Of a stretch of DNA of 64,000 nucleotides, positions 48,138 through 55,136 are shown one piece after another. The position numbers were made by a program, and so were the translations under genes. Every line of letters begins with the position of its first letter. The first letter of the stretch is position 1. The notes beneath the pieces are model-generated. The model saw only the letters and a program-made list of their open reading frames with translations, was not told where the DNA came from and searched no databases. The DNA lies in contig NZ_CP059564.1 of NCBI RefSeq assembly GCF_014054525.1, positions 506,357 to 570,356 on the forward strand, in the 5' to 3' direction. The stretch is from Alysiella filiformis. GTDB lineage: Bacteria; Pseudomonadota; Gammaproteobacteria; Burkholderiales; Neisseriaceae.

Positions 48138-48231
48138 TAATTCCTTGTCGTGAAATAAAAATTCAGGCTGCCTGAAATGTTTGTGAAAGCGTTTCAGGCA
48201 GCCTGAAAATATTTGACACGATGGCAAAAAT

Positions 48232-48309
48232 GAGTAGGTCGGCTTTCCAAGTTGACATTCACAAAATTTAAGAGATAGATGGAGATGTCGGCTCGGAGAG
48301 CCGACCTAC
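48232..48309. repeat. GTAGGTCGGCT inverted-repeat element
   Basis: GTAGGTCGGCTTTCC at the left and GGAGAGCCGACCTAC at the right are inverted repeats about 78 bases apart. They resemble the 5863-5890 hairpin ends. An uptake-repeat inverted pair sits just upstream at 48163-48208. Confidence 0.65.
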
Positions 48310-48380
48310 GTTTGCTATTATCGTCCTGTGAAAAATTTGACTTTACGCGCTGGTGTGTACAATCTAACCAATCGCAAATA

Positions 48381-49282
48381 TAGTCAATTCAAAATAAAAT
48401 AGTACAATACCCTAATTTTTAGGATTAAAAAATGGCACATTCAACAGAACTGCGAAATAAAGCATTAAGCTATTATGAACAATGCAAAAATATCAGTAAA
48501 GTCGCCCAAGCTTACCAAATATCCAGAAATACGCTTTACCTATGGATACGCTTGAAAGCGCAAACAGGCAGCTTAAATCATCAAGTAAAGGGGCAAAATG
48601 CCAATAAATTGAACAGCCAAAAATTGGCTGAACATATACAACAACACCCTGATGCTTATTTGCATGAAATAGCTGAACATTTTAATTGTTCAAAATCAGC
48701 CATTTTTTATGCACTCAAAAGAATGGGTATCACGCGTAAAAAAAGACCACCACATACAAAGAACAAGACCCAAATAAAGTAAAAGATTATTTAAATCAAC
48801 TGGCTGAATTTTTTGACTATCAGCGTGTTTATTTGGATGAAACGGGATTTGATACTTACTTATTTCGTCCTTATGCGCGTAGCCCAAAGGGGCAGGTCAT
48901 CAAAGCCCAAATCAGTGGTAAAAAGTACCAACGCTTATCGCTTGTTGCCGCACAAGTCGGCAACAAACTGATTGCCCCTATGATTTATCAAAACACAATG
49001 ACCAGTGCTTTTTTTGAAACATGGTTTGAGCAATGTTTATTGCCTATTTTAAATAAAAAATCTGTCATTATTTTGGATAATGCACGATTTCATCGTATGG
49101 GTATTTTGCGTGAAATGGCGCACAAATGGGGGCATAAAATCTTGCCGCTTGCACCTTATTCACCAGAGCTTAATCCCATAGAACGGACATGGGCAAACAT
49201 CAAGAGATATATGCGAGCCATTTTACCTAGTGGAAGGCATTTTACTGATACGTTAGTGTCCTATTCTTATTTTAACTGACTA
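48381..49282 (+). mobile_element. IS630-family insertion sequence, copy 2
   Basis: 902 bp, inverted relative to copy 1, 243 bases away. TA duplications are at 48379-48380 and 49283-49284. It is inserted in the TonB-receptor remnant. The transposase frames are identical to copy 1. Confidence 0.95.
48432..49279 (+). CDS. IS630 transposase, two-phase reading frame (copy 2)
   Basis: Phase one is 48432-48782, and phase two ends at the TGA at 49279. The slip site is seven A at 48738-48744 followed by G (cgtAAAAAAAGacc); shifting -1 there gives [16 protein letters not shown] and leads into the DDE domain. Protein halves are identical to copy 1, so duplication or transposition was recent. Confidence 0.92.
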
Positions 49283-49512
49283 TACCACAGTTGGGACACC
49301 TTGCGCGGTTTGAATTTAACGGGTACGTCTGACCGCGTTGCCCGCGCCAGCGACAGGGGCAACCACAATCAGGGCTTGGAACGCTTTACCGCGCCCAGTC
49401 GCAATTATGCGGTTTCTTGGGAATATAAATTTTCAGGCTGCCTTTTTTGTTATTTATTCAATGATTGTTTATTCAAATTTCTTTTCAGGCTGCCTACATT
49501 TGCTTATGCTGG

Positions 49513-50337
49513 CTATTGTGATTTAAATGGACGAGGTTGTTTTTGTGCATCAACAAGACGATTGCCTTGATGGTCGCATATTTCAAACAAATGATTTCTA
49601 ATAGAAATATTTTTTTCTATTAACAATGAAGTATCGGTTATTTCTTGTCCATTTAAGAAAATTTTTTTGTGATGTGCATAGGCAGTCACAATCGGGTTTT
49701 CCCGTCCTCTCCACAAAGAAACGATTTGAGCAATATTATTAGTTTGCCTGTCTTCGTTTGAGTTAATTGCATCACAAAATGCACCAAACACAGCCCGACT
49801 ATAACCACCCACATCAGATTTTTCCCATAAATAATCAAATTTTTGAGCGATTTCTTTTCCGCTACCATCATAAATTTTGAAAATTTTATTTTTGTTTTCT
49901 AAAATATGATTTTTCTTATCTAATTTATTGAGTTTTTTATTATACACAATTTCAAGTACCCCAAATTCAGCATGTAAATTAGTATTGTACTTTGTCCCAT
50001 AAAAAATAGAAAAATTATTTTTTTGTGTTGCGGGATAGTTATTAATGAATTTCTCAAATTTTTGGTAAATCAGTTCTTGTTTCTCCATTATAGAAGAACA
50101 ATGAGATATGCCGTCAAGTTCATCAATATAGGTCAGTATATGAGGTAAAATGGATTTACATAGTGTCACATCGCCTGTAAAACCGAAAATTTCTGGGTAT
50201 TTTTGAGAATAAAATAATTTTTGACCATATTCAATTTTATCATTCACATTAGCCCATGAAATTCTACTATCTGACGCAAAATTTAAGGAAGTAATCCCTC
50301 TATTATCTACACCTGTCCATAATACAAAAGTTGTCAT
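49513..50337 (-). CDS. Proteasome/HslV-like Ntn-hydrolase protein (candidate)
   Basis: 274 residues from ATG 50337, with AAGGA eight bases upstream; a TTG 18 bases earlier would hide the nucleophile. After Met removal the N-terminus is TTFVLWTGVD, with Thr1 as possible nucleophile. Then ASDSRISW (Asp22, like proteasome Asp17), DKIEYGQKLF (Lys34, like Lys33) and IFGFTGDV follow in the order of a proteasome beta fold. The second half (KIFKIYDGSGKEIAQKF, VSLWRGRENPIVTAYAH) is not HslV-like, so this is a separate stand-alone subfamily. The gene is AT-rich, and its borders are an IS-bearing remnant and terminators. The role is unknown. The fold call is by pattern only. Confidence 0.6.
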   Translation of the reverse strand: MTTFVLWTGVDNRGITSLNFASDSRISWANVNDKIEYGQKLFYSQKYPEIFGFTGDVTLCKSILPHILTYIDELDGISHCSSIMEKQELIYQKFEKFINNYPATQKNNFSIFYGTKYNTNLHAEFGVLEIVYNKKLNKLDKKNHILENKNKIFKIYDGSGKEIAQKFDYLWEKSDVGGYSRAVFGAFCDAINSNEDRQTNNIAQIVSLWRGRENPIVTAYAHHKKIFLNGQEITDTSLLIEKNISIRNHLFEICDHQGNRLVDAQKQPRPFKSQ

Positions 50338-50431
50338 CACTTGATTCCTTGTCAAAACGTAAAAATTATTGTAACATGCAAATTGCGATTCCCGATGCCT
50401 CCACCAAAATATATGGGGGTGCTAGTGCTAA

Positions 50432-50465
50432 AAGGCATTGGGCTAAATTTTTAGTCCAATGCCTT
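50432..50465. other. Long hairpin upstream of tuf copy 2
   Basis: AAGGCATTGG pairs with CCAATGCCTT, with a second inner pairing CTAAA/TTTAG. There is no T-run. It precedes a true terminator by 14 bases, so the two may form the 3' end of a small RNA or insulate the tuf promoter. Confidence 0.6.
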
Positions 50466-50478
50466 GATTCGGGTTGAG

Positions 50479-50505
50479 AAAATCGGTCTTTGTACCGATT
50501 TTTTT
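50479..50505 (+). terminator. Terminator upstream of the tuf copy 2 promoter
   Basis: AAATCGGT pairs with ACCGATTT around six bases, followed by TTTT. It would stop transcripts entering from the IS region. Confidence 0.8.
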
Positions 50506-50610
50506 ATTGATTTATTAAATATGATTATTTTGTAAGGCGGGTGTTTACCCCCACTCGTTTTGATATTTTTTACCCAATCATATTTTCAGGCAGCCTGAAA
50601 AATAAACCAC

Positions 50611-50639
50611 TTGATTTTTTTATTAAAACAGACGATAAT
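50611..50639 (+). promoter_or_regulatory. Promoter of tuf copy 2 - rpsJ
   Basis: TTGATT, 17-base spacer, GATAAT, giving a leader of about 105 bases. In the intact str operon tuf would be read from rpsL; this promoter replaces that supply. Confidence 0.7.
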
Positions 50640-50750
50640 TTCATTTTTCAAATTTTGCGGAGCGATGGATTTATCGTTCTGCTTTTTTGTGTACAGGCAG
50701 CCTGCCTGAATACTGTTCTTTTAACTTGTTCTTTATAAGGAATTTAGCTC

Positions 50751-51935
50751 ATGGCTAAGGAAAAATTTGAACGTAGCAAACCGCACGTAAACGTTGGCAC
50801 CATTGGTCACGTTGACCATGGTAAAACCACTTTGACTGCTGCATTGACCACCATTTTGGCTGAAAAATTCGGCGGCACAGCAAAAGCTTACGACCAAATT
50901 GACGCCGCTCCCGAAGAAAAAGCACGCGGCATTACCATTAACACCGCTCACGTTGAATACGAAACCGCAGACCGCCACTACGCACACGTAGACTGCCCCG
51001 GACACGCCGACTATGTGAAAAACATGATTACTGGCGCGGCACAAATGGACGGCGCAATCTTGGTATGCTCTGCTGCTGACGGTCCTATGCCACAAACCCG
51101 CGAACACATCTTGTTGGCTCGCCAAGTGGGCGTTCCTTACATCATCGTGTTCATGAACAAATGCGACATGGTTGATGACGCAGAATTGTTGGAATTGGTG
51201 GAAATGGAAATCCGCGACTTGTTGTCTAGCTACGATTTCCCTGGTGATGACTGCCCCATCGTTCAAGGCTCTGCTTTGCGCGCTTTGGAAGGCGATGCCG
51301 CTTACAAAGAAAAAATCTTTGAATTGGCTGCCGCTTTGGACAGCTACATTCCTACCCCAGAACGTGCGATTGACAAACCATTCTTGTTGCCTATTGAAGA
51401 CGTGTTCTCCATCTCTGGTCGCGGTACCGTAGTAACAGGTCGCGTAGAGCGCGGTATCATCAAAGTGGGCGAAGAAATTGAAATCGTGGGCTTGAAAGAC
51501 ACCCAAAAAACCACTTGTACTGGCGTGGAAATGTTCCGCAAATTGTTGGACGAAGGTCAAGCAGGCGACAACGTAGGTGTATTGTTGCGCGGCACCAAAC
51601 GCGAAGAAGTGGAACGCGGTCAAGTATTGGCTAAACCCGGTACCATTACCCCACACACCAAATTTGAAGCAGAAGTGTACGTTTTGAGCAAAGAAGAAGG
51701 TGGTCGTCATACTCCATTCTTCGCAAACTACCGCCCACAATTCTACTTCCGTACCACTGATGTTACTGGTGCAGTAACTTTGGCAGAAGGCGTGGAAATG
51801 GTTATGCCTGGCGAAAACGTGAAAATCACCGTTGAATTGATTGCCCCAATCGCGATGGAAAACGGTTTGCGTTTTGCGATTCGTGAAGGTGGTCGTACCG
51901 TTGGTGCAGGCGTTGTGGCTAATGTAATTGCTTAA
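50751..51935 (+). CDS. tuf: Elongation factor Tu, copy 2
   Basis: 394 residues, protein identical to copy 1 at 29770. It starts [16 protein letters not shown]; the ribosome site AAGGAA lies ten bases before the ATG. This is the str-operon copy, directly followed by rpsJ, but separated from fusA by 3.5 kb of mobile DNA. Synonymous differences to copy 1 concentrate at 51180-51240 and in the last 500 bases, which fits patchwork gene conversion. Confidence 0.98.
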   Translation: MAKEKFERSKPHVNVGTIGHVDHGKTTLTAALTTILAEKFGGTAKAYDQIDAAPEEKARGITINTAHVEYETADRHYAHVDCPGHADYVKNMITGAAQMDGAILVCSAADGPMPQTREHILLARQVGVPYIIVFMNKCDMVDDAELLELVEMEIRDLLSSYDFPGDDCPIVQGSALRALEGDAAYKEKIFELAAALDSYIPTPERAIDKPFLLPIEDVFSISGRGTVVTGRVERGIIKVGEEIEIVGLKDTQKTTCTGVEMFRKLLDEGQAGDNVGVLLRGTKREEVERGQVLAKPGTITPHTKFEAEVYVLSKEEGGRHTPFFANYRPQFYFRTTDVTGAVTLAEGVEMVMPGENVKITVELIAPIAMENGLRFAIREGGRTVGAGVVANVIA

Positions 51936-51954
51936 TTTCAAAGGATAAAGATAA

Positions 51955-52266
51955 ATGGCTAACCAAAAAATCCGTATCCGCTTGAAAGCCTACGATTACA
52001 GCTTGATTGACAAATCTGCCCAAGAAATCGTTGAAACCGCCAAACGCACTGGCGCGGTGGTAAAAGGTCCGATTCCTTTGCCAACCAAAATTGAACGCTT
52101 CAACATTTTGCGTTCGCCTCACGTGAACAAAACTTCGCGCGAGCAATTGGAAATCCGCACCCACTTGCGTTTGATGGACATCGTGGACTGGACAGATAAA
52201 ACCACAGACGCTTTGATGAAATTGGACTTGCCTGCTGGCGTGGACGTTGAAATCAAAGTACAATAA
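51955..52266 (+). CDS. rpsJ: 30S ribosomal protein S10
   Basis: 103 residues. S10 is in the 30S head and also partners NusG/NusB in antitermination. Conserved segments are [40 protein letters not shown] (in part) and [12 protein letters not shown]. The ribosome site is AAAGGATAAAGATA. It normally leads directly into rplC; here a terminator and 7.9 kb intervene. Confidence 0.98.
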   Translation: MANQKIRIRLKAYDYSLIDKSAQEIVETAKRTGAVVKGPIPLPTKIERFNILRSPHVNKTSREQLEIRTHLRLMDIVDWTDKTTDALMKLDLPAGVDVEIKVQ

Positions 52267-52279
52267 TCTGCAAAGATGA

Positions 52280-52322
52280 CAAAATCCCCTAAACTGGTAA
52301 CGGTTTGGGGGATTTTGGTTTT
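52280..52322 (+). terminator. Strong terminator after rpsJ
   Basis: CAAAATCCCCTAAAC pairs with GTTTGGGGGATTTTG (15 base pairs, one T-G) around eight bases, followed by GTTTT. It ends the str half of the divided operon. Confidence 0.88.
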
Positions 52323-52360
52323 CAGGCAACTTTTTTGTGGCTTTTTCATCACCCTACAAA

Positions 52361-52535
52361 AACGTGAACTTGGGATAAGTAACTGTGAATGTGCCAATAA
52401 ACCAGCACTCTCTCCCTGTGGGAGAGAGTTGGAGAGAGGGTTTGTTGAGGCATACCCTCTCCCCAGCCCTCTCCCACAAGGAGAGGGAGAGAAATTATTT
52501 AAATTTATCAATTACTTTTATCCCAAACTCGCGTT
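52361..52535. repeat. Family B element, copy 2
   Basis: 175 bp. It begins AACGTGAACTTGGGATAAGT and ends ATCCCAAACTCGCGTT. It has two inner CTCTCCC hairpins. Same length as copy 3 at 58948. It lies in the 382-base gap after rpsJ. Confidence 0.85.
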
Positions 52536-52555
52536 ATTTTTAAATGAATTAACCC

Positions 52556-52625
52556 TAAATTGAAAAAAGGGGCGGATATGAAATCCACCCCTATGTCAGT
52601 TTAAAAGTAGGTTTTGCACAGGTTT
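52556..52625. repeat. Family A element, half copy
   Basis: It starts aaattgaaaaaagg, then the ggggcggatatgaaatcc palindrome, and ends GTTTTGCACAGGTTT. It is 21 bases from a family B copy. Confidence 0.65.
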
Positions 52626-52648
52626 CAGGCTGCCCGAAACGTCATTTT

Positions 52649-53113
52649 TCATTTCAAAAATTGCCCACAACACGCCTTAAATTTTCGTGTTGCGCCACAA
52701 ATGCACGGCGATTTCATGCTCGGTAATGGTACGGTGGGGTCTATGAAATACCAACGTTCGCCCCGTTTCACAAATGCCGACAATTCATGGTGCTGTTGCG
52801 CCACGCCCTTTTCGGCAAAATGGGCGGTAAATGCCACTTGCGCGTGATGGGGTTTGATGTGTGGCGTGTGGGTGTGAACGGTCAGCCCCAGCCATTCGGT
52901 ATCGCGCGACCATGCGGCAATCGCGGCTTTGTCCAGCAAAATTTGTTGGCTGGGTACGGTGGTATCCACAATATAATCAATGTGTTGCAAAACGTAAGCC
53001 GCATAACGTGAACGCATAAGCTGTTCCGCATTTTCAGGCAGCCTGAAACCGCGATGCAAAGGTTCACAACATGCTGCATAAACAAGGTGTGATTGGCACG
53101 GACAAGGTAGCAT
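52649..53113 (-). CDS. YchJ-family protein (UPF0225) with SEC-C metal-binding motifs
   Basis: 154 residues from ATG 53113 (MLPCPCQSHLVYAACC). A SEC-C-like Cys cluster opens the protein (CPCQSHLVYAACCEP) and another closes it (CICGATRKFKACCGQ); both bind zinc in related proteins. The middle is a NTF2-like domain (LMRSRYAAYVLQHIDYIVDTT). The longer open frame upstream is rejected for lack of similarity and ribosome site. Function unknown; it was a stand-alone gene in other proteobacteria. Confidence 0.9.
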   Translation of the reverse strand: MLPCPCQSHLVYAACCEPLHRGFRLPENAEQLMRSRYAAYVLQHIDYIVDTTVPSQQILLDKAAIAAWSRDTEWLGLTVHTHTPHIKPHHAQVAFTAHFAEKGVAQQHHELSAFVKRGERWYFIDPTVPLPSMKSPCICGATRKFKACCGQFLK

Positions 53114-53193
53114 GATGTTCAATCCCTTTCTAAAATCAGAAAACACCGCCATTGTGTGAACAATGACGGTGTGTTGATTCAAGTCTATTTCAA

Positions 53194-54030
53194 TTATTTT
53201 TCAGGTGCATTACCAAACCATTTGATGTAAATGCGGTTGTAAGTGCCATTCTGTTTGATTTTATCCAAACCTGAATTGATTTGATTGACCAATTCTTCAT
53301 TGCCTTTGCGCGACATCATGACTTTATTGGGATTATTGGTATTCAAATCAATGAAACGCACATTTTGTTCTGCATCAGGTGTATTTTGTAAAACATGTTG
53401 TAAATACAATTTTTGCCCAACTACCGCATCTACTTCCTTGGATAGGGCAGCTCTTAATGCCAAATAAGGTGTTTCAAACGTTTGAAATTTCACATTGGCA
53501 TAATTGGGGTCTTTTTCTTTCTCTTTTAAAAAGGCGGCGCGCTGACCCACTCCCACAACTTTGCCTTTTAAGTCCGCTTCTTGGGTAATGCTGGAATTTT
53601 TGGGTACCACAATACTGTTTGGGCTGCTTACATAAGATTTGGTGGGCAAATATTTTTCAGCACGTTCGGGCGTGAGGGTTACGGCTGCCACAACCAAGTC
53701 TTTGGAGGCATTATCCAATGATTCCAAAGCACCTTCCCAACTCGATTGTGGGAAAATGTCCATTTCAAAACCTTCCAGTTTGGCGATTTCATTTAAAATA
53801 TCAATGTCAAAACCTTCTGCACTGCCCTGTTTGTTGCGAATCACAAATGGAGGATATACCGCAGCCACTACTTTCACTCGGGTAGTGGGGTTGGCGGGGG
53901 CGGCTGAACTGGAAACCGATTGGGTGTTTGAGGCTGCCTGATTGTTTGTGGCGGCAGGAGCAGCAGGTTCTTCGCTGCACGCATTAAGTAAAAGTAAACT
54001 ACCAATTAAGGGCAAAAGGTATTTGCGCAT
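53194..54030 (-). CDS. Polar amino-acid ABC transporter substrate-binding lipoprotein
   Basis: 278 residues from ATG 54030 (MRKYLLPLIG); an ATG at 54039 also fits the GGAG. The lipobox LNAC puts lipidated Cys at 18. An Ala/Asn/Ser linker to about 55 precedes a periplasmic-binding-protein family 3 domain: VVAAVYPPFVIRNKQGSAEGFDID, AAVTLTPERAEKYLPTKSYV, GKVVGVGQRAAFL and LDKIKQNGTYNRIYIKWFG (parts). It captures an amino acid or similar polar solute. No permease or ATPase is adjacent, so its transporter is encoded elsewhere. Confidence 0.9.
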   Translation of the reverse strand: MRKYLLPLIGSLLLLNACSEEPAAPAATNNQAASNTQSVSSSAAPANPTTRVKVVAAVYPPFVIRNKQGSAEGFDIDILNEIAKLEGFEMDIFPQSSWEGALESLDNASKDLVVAAVTLTPERAEKYLPTKSYVSSPNSIVVPKNSSITQEADLKGKVVGVGQRAAFLKEKEKDPNYANVKFQTFETPYLALRAALSKEVDAVVGQKLYLQHVLQNTPDAEQNVRFIDLNTNNPNKVMMSRKGNEELVNQINSGLDKIKQNGTYNRIYIKWFGNAPEK

Positions 54031-54144
54031 GGTGTGCATGACTCCAAAAATCATAAATAAAAAAACGAATATTGACTCTTTATTTTACCCTATTTGGAGC
54101 ATCAATCAAAAGAATTATTTTTTAATACAGATAATTGAAGATGG

Positions 54145-54771
54145 CTATTTGTGTTGTGATTGACCCTGCAACGCCAAAAACATCATCGCTACATTAATGG
54201 CATCATTGAGCGCGTCATGGCGTGGCAGGTCGGGGATTTTCAGTTTATTTATCATGCTCGCCATACGCAAATCCACCACCATATCGTAATATTTTTGGCG
54301 CATTTCCTGCTGATAATACAGTGCAGACACCTCAATTTGGCGATTGGGCAAATGAATCCCCAACATCGGTTTCATGAATTTATTGACCATCGCCACATCG
54401 TATTCCAAAAAATAGCCCACCACAGGTCTGCCGCCCACAAAAGCCAAAAATTGCTGCAAAGCCTGCTCAATCGGCAAACCATGCGACAAATCCTTGGGGC
54501 GCAAACCGTGTATGGTAACGTTACGCGCTTCCATCATGCCCTCGGGCTTGACCAGCACATAAAACGATTCGCTGGTCATAATCTGATTGCCGCGAATTTT
54601 TACCGCGCCGATGGAGATGATTTCCGCCTCTTTCACGTCCAAACTGGTGGTTTCGCAGTCAAAGCTCACATATTCATTGGGATAAGCGTGTTCATCAAAC
54701 AAAAATTGATAATGCGGGTCGGTTAAATGTTTTTGTGCAAAATGGCGTTGGATTTTGGCGAAAATGCCCAT
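54145..54771 (-). CDS. DnaQ-like 3'-5' exonuclease (DEDDh)
   Basis: 208 residues from ATG 54771 (MGIFAKIQRHF), with CAGGAGT eight bases upstream. Exo I motif SFDCETTSLD has Asp38 and Glu40; Exo II lies in GYFLEYDVAMV; Exo III HDALNDA has His185 and Asp190. The full DEDDh set is present, so it is likely active. Proteins of this type are often found beside DUF294/CBS proteins, as here (55137-56942, same strand), although two repeats now separate the pair. The substrate is unknown. Confidence 0.88.
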   Translation of the reverse strand: MGIFAKIQRHFAQKHLTDPHYQFLFDEHAYPNEYVSFDCETTSLDVKEAEIISIGAVKIRGNQIMTSESFYVLVKPEGMMEARNVTIHGLRPKDLSHGLPIEQALQQFLAFVGGRPVVGYFLEYDVAMVNKFMKPMLGIHLPNRQIEVSALYYQQEMRQKYYDMVVDLRMASMINKLKIPDLPRHDALNDAINVAMMFLALQGQSQHK

Positions 54772-54876
54772 GATGTACTCCTGTAATTGAGGTGGGGACG
54801 TGGCGTATCGCCGCCACACCCACTCTTTTGGGTTTCAGGCAGCCTGAAAGCACACACTTTCCTCCCCCTATGTAAC

Positions 54877-55009
54877 AGACTTTGCCAAGTTCTCATCGTG
54901 TCGTAGGGGCGGATTTTATATCCGCCCTGTGGGAAGTACCACAATTCAAATATCGTAGAAAGGGCAGATATGAAATCTGCCCCTACGAAGTACAGAACTT
55001 GGCAAGTCT
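54877..55009. repeat. Family A variant with long inverted ends
   Basis: Ends AGACTTTGCCAAGTTCT and AGAACTTGGCAAGTCT are a nearly perfect 16-base inverted repeat. Inside are the two family palindromes (gtaggggcggatttt...tccgccc and gggcagatatgaaatctgcccctac). It forms a sub-family distinct from 26110. Confidence 0.75.
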
Positions 55010-55105
55010 GGGGCAAGGGTGGGGGTTAGAAACGCAACGTGCCACCCCCACCCTAACCCTCCCCCGCCAGCAGGGGAGGGGACAGATTTCAGGCAACCCA
55101 AAGAT
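55010..55105. repeat. Family C element
   Basis: GGGTGGGGGTTAGAAACGCAACGTGCCACCCCCACCC plus CCCTCCCCCGCCAGCAGGGGAGGGG, given in parts. It closely matches the right half of 57000-57125 and abuts a family A variant. Confidence 0.7.
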
Positions 55106-55136
55106 TTTGGTCGCGCACTTTCAGGCAGCCTGAAAA

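Larger units (their letters stand above)
48325..49432 (+). pseudogene. C-terminal remnant of a TonB-dependent receptor, split by IS630 copy 2
   Basis: Before the IS the frame reads PVKNLTLRAGVYNLTNRKY; after it, SWDTLRGLNLTGTSDRVAR through RFTAPSRNYAVSWEYKF. Joined at the TA these give NLTNRKYHSWDTLRGLN in one frame, the last beta-strands of a haemoglobin/transferrin-type outer-membrane receptor, ending in the usual aromatic residue. Everything upstream of PVKN is gone, and after KF the frame continues into an uptake repeat without a stop. It is a dead fragment, about 70 codons. Confidence 0.85.

Noticed and set aside
48232-48309. Possible CRISPR-like repeat in the IS spacer
   Set aside because: Only one inverted pair, no regular repeat-spacer pattern. 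No CRISPR array or cas gene is visible anywhere in the window.
49301-49570. Independent 89-codon gene after IS copy 2
   Set aside because: It is the reading frame of the TonB-receptor remnant continuing past its end through an uptake repeat.
50541-50738. Small open frame upstream of tuf copy 2
   Set aside because: Overlaps the tuf promoter and leader; no ribosome site; contains an uptake repeat.
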